NCBI GenBank assembly: GCA_023403475.1
Contig: JAEYEL010000137.1
Location: 1-16,154, forward strand
Length of the DNA stretch: 16,154 nucleotides
Direction: 5' to 3'
Origin: Actinomycetes bacterium
Lineage (GTDB): Bacteria > Actinomycetota > Coriobacteriia > Coriobacteriales > Eggerthellaceae
A program made the position numbers and the translations under genes. The notes under the pieces are model-generated. The model had not been told where the DNA came from. It did no database searches and was given only the letters and a program-made list of their open reading frames with translations. Shown piece after piece: positions 1-6,524 of the stretch. Numbering within the stretch: the first letter of the stretch is position 1; every line of letters starts with the position of its first letter.

Positions 1-1
1 C

Positions 2-1210
2 GGCGTATCGCTGCTTTTGCTGGAGACGGCGCTGGGGCGCAAGACGGGTCTTTCCGCCATCGGCGCGTTCAAGGCGTACGGCAAGAAGTACGCGTTCATC
101 GGCTTTTTGGCTTCGGTCGTCCCATTCATCATCACGCCGTACTACTGCATCATCGGCGGCTGGGTGACGAAGTATGCGGCGGCCTATCTCATCAGCGGGC
201 CTGCAGCGCTTGCCGACGGCGGCACGTTCTTCTCGTCGTTCATCACAAGCGATGTGGAAAGCTTCTTCTGGATGCTGCTGTTCATGGCCATCACGTTCAT
301 AGTCGTCGCGCTAGGCGTGAAGGGCGGCATCGAAAAGGCGAACCTCGTCATGATGCCCGCGCTTATCATCATGGCTATAGGCATCGCTGTCTACACGCTT
401 TCCATGCCGGGCGCTTTGGAGGGCGCTGCCTATTATCTCGTTCCCGACTTCGGCAAGTTCTCGCCCGAGCTGGTCATCGGCGCTTTGGGTCAGATGTTCT
501 ACAGCCTGTCTTTGGCCATGGGCATCATGATCACCTACGGCAGCTATCTTGCCAAGAAGGAATGCCTTACCTCTTCGGTCACCCGTATTGCGGGCTTTGA
601 CCTAGGCGTCTCCCTTATCGCGGGCCTTATGATCGTGCCGGCCGCGTTCGTCGCCATGGGCTCCGGCGATGCCGTTGCTGCGAAAGCAGGCCCGTCCCTC
701 ATGTTCATCACGCTGCCGAGCGTGTTCGCCGATATGGGTGGAGCCGCCACCATCATAGGCTTTTTGTTCTTCCTCTTGGTTCTGTTCGCGGCTTTGACGA
801 GCGCCATTTCGCTTGCGGAAACCTGCACGTCCATTATCCAGGACGGAACGGGCTGGTCGCGCAAGAAGGCACTCGGCGTTGTCGTGGCCGTGGTGGTTGC
901 GGCGGGCATCTTCATCAACTTGGGCTACAATCACCTTATCTTCATAGAACCCTTAGGTCCGGGAACGCAGCTGCTCGACTTCTTCGACTTCATATCAAAT
1001 TCGGTTCTCATGCCCATCGTCGCGCTTCTCACCTGCGTGTTCGTCGGCTGGATTATCAAGCCGAAGGAACTTGTCGACGAGATAAGGCAGTCGTCTCCGT
1101 TCAAGCTCGAGAAGGCATGGGTCGTTATGATCAAGTACGTGGCGCCGGTGCTGACCGTCGTCATTTTGGTGGCCTACGTCGCTGCTCAGTTCGGCCTGTT
1201 CAGCATGTAG
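2..1210 (+). CDS. Sodium:neurotransmitter symporter (NSS/SNF) family transporter, 5' end missing
   Basis: Membrane transporter of the neurotransmitter:sodium symporter family (LeuT, MhsT and TnaT are bacterial members), which couples Na+ to uptake of amino acids or related amines. The frame is open to the left edge: the codons before the internal TTG at 17 read GVSLL, continuing into LLETALGR, the family's conserved end of helix 1. About 45-50 N-terminal residues are therefore outside the window and TTG 17 is not the true start. Other family signatures are SLSLAMGIMITYGSYL (helix 6 region) and LFAALTSAISLAE (helix 8 region). About eleven hydrophobic segments are visible. It ends in TAG at 1208-1210, followed by a strong terminator, so it is a separate transcription unit from the genes to its right. 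The substrate cannot be told. Family call is confident. Confidence 0.93.
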   Translation, partial: GVSLLLLETALGRKTGLSAIGAFKAYGKKYAFIGFLASVVPFIITPYYCIIGGWVTKYAAAYLISGPAALADGGTFFSSFITSDVESFFWMLLFMAITFIVVALGVKGGIEKANLVMMPALIIMAIGIAVYTLSMPGALEGAAYYLVPDFGKFSPELVIGALGQMFYSLSLAMGIMITYGSYLAKKECLTSSVTRIAGFDLGVSLIAGLMIVPAAFVAMGSGDAVAAKAGPSLMFITLPSVFADMGGAATIIGFLFFLLVLFAALTSAISLAETCTSIIQDGTGWSRKKALGVVVAVVVAAGIFINLGYNHLIFIEPLGPGTQLLDFFDFISNSVLMPIVALLTCVFVGWIIKPKELVDEIRQSSPFKLEKAWVVMIKYVAPVLTVVILVAYVAAQFGLFSM

Positions 1211-1250
1211 GAGGCCGCCTGACCGCGCCGCATCGGTTTTCTGCGGTACT

Positions 1251-1281
1251 TTCGGGAGCGCCCTTCGGGGCGCTCTTTTTT
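1251..1281 (+). terminator. Intrinsic terminator after the NSS transporter gene
   Basis: Perfect 8-bp stem GAGCGCCC (1256-1263) / GGGCGCTC (1268-1275) closed by a TTCG tetraloop and followed at once by six T (1276-1281). It lies 41 bases after the transporter stop. The 31 bases 1251-1281 recur without change at 10460-10490. Confidence 0.93.
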
Positions 1282-1298
1282 ATGTTTTCGGAGCTGGG

Positions 1299-1342
1299 TC
1301 TGAAGGATTTGCGCTGATCCGATGCTAATGCCGTCCTTCAGA
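1299..1342. repeat. 9-bp perfect inverted repeat in the convergent gap
   Basis: TCTGAAGGA (1299-1307) pairs with TCCTTCAGA (1334-1342) across a 26-base loop. It sits just past the 3' end of the minus-strand regulator gene and could help end or protect that transcript, but there is no T-run on the minus strand side, so it is not a standard terminator. Confidence 0.4.
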
Positions 1343-1353
1343 GTGGGTGGCTT

Positions 1354-2949
1354 TCAGATTGCTTTGAATTCTTGTAGCGGTATCTCATCGAGCAGCCTGA
1401 ACGACAATCTGAGACGCAGTTGGTTGTCGGGGTCGCCAAGATCCATGTCAAGTATATGTGTTGCTTTCTCGAAGCGATACTGGAACGTGCTTCTTTGAAT
1501 GAAGAGAACCTTCGCGCATCTGGTGGGGCTGCAATTGCATTCTATGTAGGTGCGTATGGTGGTGTAGAGTTCGGATTTGTGTTTGTTGTCGTAATGGATG
1601 AGGTGGATAAGTCCTTTAGGACAGAACGTGAGAGGCTCTATGCGATCGGTGATGAACTTGTCTGCAAGTTGCAAAGACACATCGCTTATGTGCAGAAGAT
1701 GCCTGTTCATTTGGCGGCAGAGTTGTTCGGATGCGCACTCCATGGTCATACATGCTTCATGATATGCCTGCTTGAGGTGACGAACCCCGCGAAATGCACG
1801 ACCGGATCCGAAGATGCAATCGTTTTCGAGGGCTATGCGCTCAAGTGTTTTCGAGAGTGATTCAAACTTGGTTTTTCCTCGTGTCATATTAAGGAGGACA
1901 TAGCCTTTTTCCTCCACGACGAAGGGATGCGATTCAGGAAACATCTCGGATATTCTGCTAAAGATGGCTATGAACGGGTAAGTGGGGCTTGGTCGCCTCG
2001 TCTTGGCAAGCGACGGGGCTATGGCAAGCAGCAAGTATTCATCGTCGTGGTGGTTCCATTGGTGATTCTGACCCGCAGCGTCGAGGCGCGATTGGCTTAC
2101 GGATTTGCCTTCTATCATGTCAAGGATAAGAGAGGAAAAGGCATCTTTCCCATCTCCCATAATGTGGGAAAACGAAGCATCGAGTACGGCTTTCACGTAA
2201 GCGCACAGAACGATGAGACTCCCGATGTCTTTTTCGGTCGGCTTCGTGTCTTCCTCGTAGGTGGTAAGGGCTATGCGGGCGATGCATGTTTCTTGGCTGA
2301 ATACGTTCATACTGAGCGAGTAGGGCCCGTTGGATGTTGCCCAGAAATGCGGCTCTCGAATGGTGAAAGGGTCTGCGTCTCCGCAGTTTGCCCGTGCCGA
2401 GCGCATGAACGTGGCAAGTACATCGTGGCTGAGTACCTTGTCTTGTGTGAGCTCGTCAAGCGGGCTTCGCTTTTTTCCCGTTGCATGGGTTTTATAGGCG
2501 ATCGTTTTTAGCTCGGTGTCATGCACGAGAATGTTCGATTGGAAAATAGGCAGACTGGCAGCAAGGAGATCGGCCACTGTTCCATGCTGCAGTACTATCT
2601 CCTTAAGCCGATCATCCCACTTCTGATACATTTGGAAAATGCTTTGCACCTTTGCGAGAAGCTGAGGGAGCGAGACGTTTTCGGCCTGCACGATGTTGAG
2701 CTTTGGTTGCGCTTGATGTAAGGCGTTGATGCTTCCCAGGCATATGAGGCTCGCGTGTCCTTCGGCGACGATATCACTCTGGGGAAAGTGAGAGAAATCC
2801 GCAAGATAGACGGCGTTTTTCTGCAGCGGCGCTGCCGGGTCGTACAGTTCCGCATGGCCTATTTCGATAATGTGCGAACTTTCTCCAAGAAATCGTTTCG
2901 AGCACGTTTCCCCCAGTAATTCGACAATTGCCATCATGCTCAGCAGCAT
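1354..2949 (-). CDS. PucR/CdaR-family transcriptional regulator
   Basis: Cytoplasmic DNA-binding regulator of 531 aa. The C-terminal part (about residues 461-525) is a clear PucR C-terminal helix-turn-helix: RTYIECNCSPTRCAKVLFIQ followed by RSTFQYRFEKA and a D-L-x-D-P-D-x-x-x-R-L-x-L motif. The middle (about 280-410) fits the degenerate GGDEF-like domain of CdaR/PucR proteins. The N-terminal 250 residues are probably a sensory region and I do not recognise them. ATG at 2949 has a G-rich ribosome binding site (CAGGGGGAAACA) in front. The gene is divergent from the zinc-ribbon/molybdoenzyme genes, which suggests it senses their substrate; family members usually activate neighbouring catabolic genes. 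Its base composition is noticeably AT-richer than that of ychF (hand counts 40% and 52% GC on two lines against 68%), which hints at transfer. Family call is confident; the target is inferred. Confidence 0.88.
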   Translation of the reverse strand: MLLSMMAIVELLGETCSKRFLGESSHIIEIGHAELYDPAAPLQKNAVYLADFSHFPQSDIVAEGHASLICLGSINALHQAQPKLNIVQAENVSLPQLLAKVQSIFQMYQKWDDRLKEIVLQHGTVADLLAASLPIFQSNILVHDTELKTIAYKTHATGKKRSPLDELTQDKVLSHDVLATFMRSARANCGDADPFTIREPHFWATSNGPYSLSMNVFSQETCIARIALTTYEEDTKPTEKDIGSLIVLCAYVKAVLDASFSHIMGDGKDAFSSLILDMIEGKSVSQSRLDAAGQNHQWNHHDDEYLLLAIAPSLAKTRRPSPTYPFIAIFSRISEMFPESHPFVVEEKGYVLLNMTRGKTKFESLSKTLERIALENDCIFGSGRAFRGVRHLKQAYHEACMTMECASEQLCRQMNRHLLHISDVSLQLADKFITDRIEPLTFCPKGLIHLIHYDNKHKSELYTTIRTYIECNCSPTRCAKVLFIQRSTFQYRFEKATHILDMDLGDPDNQLRLRLSFRLLDEIPLQEFKAI

Positions 2950-2996
2950 TGTTTCCCCCTGTTCGGCAATGCATCCGCCCCTGCGTCCATACGCTC

Positions 2997-3042
2997 ATTA
3001 TGGCGCATTCGGTTCAGAGGAACTTCGTACAAATCGTACGAA
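2997..3042 (-). promoter_or_regulatory. Candidate regulator promoter and operator palindrome
   Basis: A perfect 7-bp inverted repeat, TTCGTAC (3024-3030) / GTACGAA (3036-3042) with a 5-base spacer, lies in the divergent gap. On the minus strand a CATAAT -10-like box (2997-3002) sits downstream of it, so the palindrome would fall at or just upstream of the -35 region of the regulator gene. This makes it a plausible autoregulatory or shared operator. No good -35 hexamer is visible and binding is inference. Confidence 0.4.
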
Positions 3043-3106
3043 ATATAGAAAAAGATTTCGCGTCTTTATGACGTGGAAGTGTGCCGAGCAAGGTTGTTTA
3101 ATGAAC

Positions 3107-3156
3107 CCGTCGGCAACGACGGCTCTTCAGGCGGTTTTCTCCGATCAGTCGTTGCC
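3107..3156 (+). promoter_or_regulatory. Leader with two mutually exclusive hairpins
   Basis: CCGTCG (3107-3112), GCAA loop, CGACGG (3117-3122) form a perfect 6-bp stem with a GNRA-type loop. The 9 bases GGCAACGAC (3112-3120) are also perfectly complementary to GTCGTTGCC (3148-3156). The two pairings share bases and cannot coexist. The site lies 65-114 bases before the start of the zinc-ribbon gene, so it may sit in that gene's leader RNA. No T-run follows, so transcription attenuation is not shown. Confidence 0.35.
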
Positions 3157-3220
3157 TTGCGTCAAAGAGGGGGTTCCAGCTTCTTTGGATCCTGAGGTTT
3201 CAGATGAATAGGAGAGAGTC

Positions 3221-3502
3221 ATGTGTTTCAGACCTGCTGAAGCGGCTGCGAGTCGCACCTGCCCAGAATGTGACGGAACCGTCAATGCCGTTGGCGGCTT
3301 CCTTCCGCCGAAATGCCCGTACTGCGGGCACGTGTTTTCCGATGACGATGCCGCAGCTCCCGGCACCCCCGCGGTGCCCGGGGCTCCTGCATCCCCGAAA
3401 GCCCCTGGGGCGCTAGGCGCACCGAAAGCCCCTGGGGTTCCAGGCGCACCGAAAGCCCCCACTTCACCTGCGCCCGGTTCTTCCGCTGCTCCACGTGCAT
3501 AG
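3221..3502 (+). CDS. Small zinc-ribbon protein with collagen-like Pro/Ala/Gly tail
   Basis: Hypothetical 93-aa protein in two parts. Residues 1-40 begin MCFRPAEAAA and carry CPEC (14-17) and CPYCGH (32-37), a four-cysteine zinc ribbon or rubredoxin-like knuckle, plus Cys2. Residues 45-93 are low complexity, made of G/A/P/K triplets such as GAPKAPG, with a nine-residue unit present two and a half to three times. There is no signal peptide or membrane segment. ATG 3221 is preceded by GGAGAGAGTC, nearly the same context as in front of the molybdoenzyme gene (GAGGAGAGTC), which supports both the start and joint expression. I do not recognise a characterised function. Because it is the first gene before a molybdoenzyme it might be a small metal-binding partner, chaperone or electron-transfer accessory, but that is inference from position alone. 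Confidence 0.72.
   Translation: MCFRPAEAAASRTCPECDGTVNAVGGFLPPKCPYCGHVFSDDDAAAPGTPAVPGAPASPKAPGALGAPKAPGVPGAPKAPTSPAPGSSAAPRA
3395..3459 (+). repeat. 27-bp tandem repeat inside the zinc-ribbon gene
   Basis: The core CCGAAAGCCCC occurs at 3395, 3422 and 3449, exactly 27 bases apart, and the first two copies continue identically through CTGGGG. The period is nine codons, so a change in copy number would keep the frame and lengthen the Pro/Ala/Gly/Lys tail. Confidence 0.85.
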
Positions 3503-3515
3503 TTGGAGTCAGTGT

Positions 3516-3587
3516 TTGACCGCTGGGGTGCTTGCGAACCGAGGGTAAAGGTTCTTGCAGAAAATCGGTTCGTCGCGAGGCGGTCAA
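3516..3587 (+). ncRNA. Nested-stem RNA structure upstream of the molybdoenzyme gene (candidate)
   Basis: Two perfect 8-bp inverted repeats are nested: TTGACCGC (3516-3523) / GCGGTCAA (3580-3587) outside and CGAACCGA (3535-3542) / TCGGTTCG (3565-3572) inside. The inner loop can form a further short TTCT/AGAA stem. The structure lies in the 203-base gap between the zinc-ribbon stop and the molybdoenzyme start and could be a leader RNA element, an mRNA processing site or a DNA operator. It matches no riboswitch family that I can name. No T-run follows it. Confidence 0.4.
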
Positions 3588-3642
3588 CCGAAGGGTCTTG
3601 CTCAGAGAACTGATTGGTAAAAAGGCCAACCTGTTCAAGGGG

Positions 3643-3670
3643 ATCAATCCGCTTATCAAGAGCGGTTGAT
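3643..3670 (+). promoter_or_regulatory. Hairpin just before the molybdoenzyme start
   Basis: ATCAATCCGCT (3643-3653) pairs with AGCGGTTGAT (3661-3670) over ten pairs with one bulged T and a 7-base loop. It ends 35 bases before ATG 3706. It is followed by ATAACTGTTTG, not a T-run, so it is a weak terminator candidate at best. It could affect stability or translation of the molybdoenzyme mRNA. Confidence 0.35.
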
Positions 3671-3705
3671 TATAACTGTTTGAGAGAGTGAGTGAGAGGA
3701 GAGTC

Positions 3706-5964
3706 ATGAACGAGCAACAAGCCAAGGCCTTGAGCACCGAGAACGACAAATGGGTGCGCACGTGCTGCTGGTCGGCGCCCGGATGTCATCCGGCTGGGTG
3801 CGGCCTGTACGCCCATGTGGTCGACGGTAAACTTGTAGGCATCGAGGGTGACGAAGACCACCCCATTTCGCAAGGACGCGTCTGCTCGCGCGCCATTTGC
3901 CTGCCCGAGGCTGTCTATCACAAAGACCGCATCGTTCACCCCATGAAGCGCGCTCGCGAAGATCGCGGTCTTGACAAATGGGAACAGATCACTTGGGACG
4001 AAGCGTACGATCTTTTGTACAACAAAACACGTGAGATTCAGGAAAAATACGGACCAGAATCGATCATCCTGTTTGCCGGTACGGGTCGCGAGTGCACGCT
4101 TTCCGCATATTCGGCCTGCTTTGCGGCGTATCAATCGCCCAACGAAGTGTTCGCGATGAGCGGTTACTCATGCTACGGTCCGCGCTGTGCCATCTCGTTC
4201 TACATTCTAGGTGCCGGTTATCCTGAAATTGACTATGCGGCGTTTTATCCAGATCGGTACGACAACGAAAACTATGTGCTTCCGAAGTATATGATCATCT
4301 GGGGCAAATATCCGCTGATTTCGAACCCTGACGGCCTGTACGGACACTGCGTCATCGACATGATGAAGCGCGGTACGAAGATCATATCGGTGGATCCGCG
4401 CGTCACGTGGCTGGCTTCCCGTTCCGAGTACCATATTCAACTGCGCCCCGGCACCGATGCCGCTGTGGCTCTGGCTATGCTGAACGTCATCATCAACGAA
4501 GACTTGTACGATCATGATTTTGTTGACAAGTGGTGCCATGGCTTCGACCAGCTCAAAGAGCGTGTGCAGGAATATCCGCCCGAGCGTGCGGCGGAGCTGT
4601 GCTGGTGTTCTGCCGAGGTTATCCGCAACGCGGCGCGAGCATTTGCCACCAACGGCCCGTCCACCATCGCGTGGGGCTTGGCGTTCGACACGAGCACGAA
4701 TGGCGTGCAGGCTGGTCAAGCGGTTCTTTCCATAGCAGCCATCTGCGGCTACATCGATGTCCCCGGTGGCATGACTATTGGCGAGAAAGAAACGCTGCTC
4801 GGCAAATGGTGGACCGACTCCACGGCCGAGGTGGATCCCGATATCTGGAACTACAAGCGCATCGGTGCGCAGGAGTTCCCTGGGTTTGCCGCCGTACAAA
4901 CGCATCCGCAGCCCGACCGTGTCCTCGATGCTCTTGAAAGTGGCGAACCCTATCAGTTTAAGATGGCTCACTATTGGGGCACGAACTTCCTCGCCAACAC
5001 TTCCGCTCATGCTCCTAAACGCTGGTATGAGCGTTTGAAGGAAGAAACCGAGTTCGGCGTGGTGAACGACGTGTTCATGACTCCTACGGCTATGGCGTTG
5101 TGCGAGTTGTTCCTGCCCGTTTCCATGGTGGGCGAGCGTCGTGGCACCGTTATGCCTCAGTTCGGTCGCAACATGAGCTTTATCGGCAGTCTGACCCAGG
5201 CTATTCCTGAAAACGACACCAAATGCGATATCGACATCATGATAGACATGGGTCGCATGCTCAATCCGAAAGCGTGGCCGTGGACCAACGTGGAAGATTT
5301 CTACGACGACTGGTTGACCAAGTTCTATGGCTTCAAGCTGAAGGATCTCGAGCGCGACAACGTGTATTTCCCCGGCTACACCTACAAGAAGTACGAAAAG
5401 GGTATGCTGCGTGCCGACGGGCAGCCTGGATTCGACACTCCCACCGGCCGCGTCGAGCTTTATTCCACGCTCTACGAGATCTTTGGGGAAGACCCGTTGC
5501 CGTACTACATCGAGCCGCACTTCAGCCCTTACAGCAAGCCCGAGCTGCACGAGACCTATCCGCTCATTCTTACTACCGGTGCGCGCAAATGGGGTTCGTT
5601 CCATTCTGAGCATCGCCAGATAGAAACGCTGCGCGACATCGACCCTGATCCCATTTTGGAAGTGAACCCGATCGATGCCGAAAAGTACGGCGTGAAAGAA
5701 GGCGACTGGGCGGCCATCGAGAACCCGTTCGGACGCGCTGTTCTGCGCGTCAAAGAAGTTCCCACCATCATGGAGGGTGTTGTGCACGCGCAGCATGGTT
5801 GGTGGTTCCCTGAAGAAGACGGCGAAGAGCCCAACCTCTTCGGTGTTTGGAAATGCAGTGTCGATTCGCTCATTCCCCACAACCACATGGGCAAGCTCGG
5901 TTTTGGTGCGCCATTTAAAAACGTAATCTGCAAGGTCTATCGCGTCGAATCGCATGACGCCTAA
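3706..5964 (+). CDS. Molybdopterin (Mo/W-bisPGD) oxidoreductase, catalytic subunit, unknown substrate
   Basis: DMSO-reductase-superfamily catalytic subunit, 752 aa, holding two pyranopterin guanine dinucleotides, Mo or W, and one [4Fe-4S] cluster. N-terminal cluster motif: C20/C21, C27, C32 (CCWSAPGCHPAGCG) and C60 (QGRVCSR). Cys156 in SGYSCYGPR aligns with the metal-ligand Cys/SeCys of formate dehydrogenases (V-C/U-H-G-P). The C-terminal dinucleotide-binding domain runs from about residue 615 (YPLILTTGARKWGSFHSEHR) to the end. There is no twin-arginine signal, so a cytoplasmic enzyme is expected. ATG 3706 follows GAGAGGAGAGTC; an upstream GTG at 3688 in the same frame is less likely. The ferredoxin subunit gene starts 23 bases downstream. 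Related groups include acetylene hydratase, phenylacetyl-CoA:acceptor oxidoreductase and gut Coriobacteriia catechol dehydroxylases. The exact reaction cannot be assigned. Superfamily call is very confident. Confidence 0.93.
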   Translation: MNEQQAKALSTENDKWVRTCCWSAPGCHPAGCGLYAHVVDGKLVGIEGDEDHPISQGRVCSRAICLPEAVYHKDRIVHPMKRAREDRGLDKWEQITWDEAYDLLYNKTREIQEKYGPESIILFAGTGRECTLSAYSACFAAYQSPNEVFAMSGYSCYGPRCAISFYILGAGYPEIDYAAFYPDRYDNENYVLPKYMIIWGKYPLISNPDGLYGHCVIDMMKRGTKIISVDPRVTWLASRSEYHIQLRPGTDAAVALAMLNVIINEDLYDHDFVDKWCHGFDQLKERVQEYPPERAAELCWCSAEVIRNAARAFATNGPSTIAWGLAFDTSTNGVQAGQAVLSIAAICGYIDVPGGMTIGEKETLLGKWWTDSTAEVDPDIWNYKRIGAQEFPGFAAVQTHPQPDRVLDALESGEPYQFKMAHYWGTNFLANTSAHAPKRWYERLKEETEFGVVNDVFMTPTAMALCELFLPVSMVGERRGTVMPQFGRNMSFIGSLTQAIPENDTKCDIDIMIDMGRMLNPKAWPWTNVEDFYDDWLTKFYGFKLKDLERDNVYFPGYTYKKYEKGMLRADGQPGFDTPTGRVELYSTLYEIFGEDPLPYYIEPHFSPYSKPELHETYPLILTTGARKWGSFHSEHRQIETLRDIDPDPILEVNPIDAEKYGVKEGDWAAIENPFGRAVLRVKEVPTIMEGVVHAQHGWWFPEEDGEEPNLFGVWKCSVDSLIPHNHMGKLGFGAPFKNVICKVYRVESHDA

Positions 5965-5987
5965 AGACCGTCGGAAGGAGGAGAAAC

Positions 5988-6341
5988 ATGTCTGCAGAAG
6001 GATACGGACTGCTAGTGAACTTCCAGTACTGCACGGGCTGCCATAGCTGCGAGGTGGCCTGTCGCAAGGAAAAGGACATTCCCTTGGGGAAATGGGGTAT
6101 CAAGCTTGCCGAGATGGAGCCGTGGGCTATAGATGATGACCCTGATCACAAGAAGTGGGAATTCGATTACGTTCCCGTGCCCACGTCGCTGTGCGACCTG
6201 TGCTCCGAGCGCCTTGATCAGGGCTTGAAGCCGGTGTGTGTGGTAGACTGCCAGGCGCTCGTTTTAGAGGTAGCGCCCGTGGAGGAACTTGCAAAGCGCG
6301 CTTCAGAACTGGGGCATAAAACGGCGGTGTACATTCCGTAA
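5988..6341 (+). CDS. Ferredoxin-like 4Fe-4S subunit of the molybdoenzyme
   Basis: Small iron-sulfur protein of 117 aa that should pass electrons to or from the catalytic subunit encoded 23 bases upstream. Two four-cysteine groups are visible: CTGCHSCEVAC near residues 15-25 and CDLCSERLDQGLKPVCVVDC near residues 68-87, enough for two [4Fe-4S] clusters in the DMSO-reductase-type electron-transfer fold but shorter than the four-cluster DmsB/NrfC type. There is no signal peptide, in line with a cytoplasmic heterodimer. No membrane anchor or quinol oxidase subunit gene follows, so the partner that supplies or accepts electrons is unknown and may be a soluble carrier. ATG 5988 has a strong GGAAGGAGG site in front. 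Confidence 0.9.
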   Translation: MSAEGYGLLVNFQYCTGCHSCEVACRKEKDIPLGKWGIKLAEMEPWAIDDDPDHKKWEFDYVPVPTSLCDLCSERLDQGLKPVCVVDCQALVLEVAPVEELAKRASELGHKTAVYIP

Positions 6342-6433
6342 CCGCTGCGGCTTCGGATATGCATCTGTCTAGCCATGGGGTGTCGCTGAGCAGCGGACGG
6401 CGTGGCTGGCGTTTGCTCCGCTTGCGTACCCAA

Positions 6434-6489
6434 GGATATGCATAAATGAAAACACGAGCGGATAGAAGCAGTGTGTCTGTCCGCTCGTG
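6434..6489. promoter_or_regulatory. Long hairpin and repeated GGATATGCAT element before the permease gene
   Basis: A 14-bp stem (6453-6466 with 6476-6489, one T.G pair, loop of nine) fills the gap between the ferredoxin and permease genes. The plus strand has no T-run after it; read on the minus strand it is followed by TTTTCATTT, so it is not a normal terminator for the + strand genes. GGATATGCAT occurs twice, at 6355-6364 and 6434-6443, and the second copy ends nine bases before the stem. These may be regulator sites or an mRNA stability element that sets the permease apart from the enzyme genes. Confidence 0.45.
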
Positions 6490-6524
6490 CGGATATCAAG
6501 TAACGGAGTGAGGAAGGGGGATTT

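Noticed and set aside
1420..2511. Plus-strand open frames opposite the PucR-type regulator
   Set aside because: They have no family motifs and lie antisense to a gene with a clear C-terminal helix-turn-helix domain.
4207..5955. 582-codon minus-strand open frame opposite the molybdoenzyme
   Set aside because: It is antisense to a clearly conserved gene and its translation shows no recognisable domain; long antisense frames are common in GC-rich DNA.
3706..5964. Selenoprotein or exported (twin-arginine) molybdoenzyme
   Set aside because: The ligand position is an ordinary Cys codon with no in-frame TGA, and the N-terminus has no twin-arginine or hydrophobic segment.
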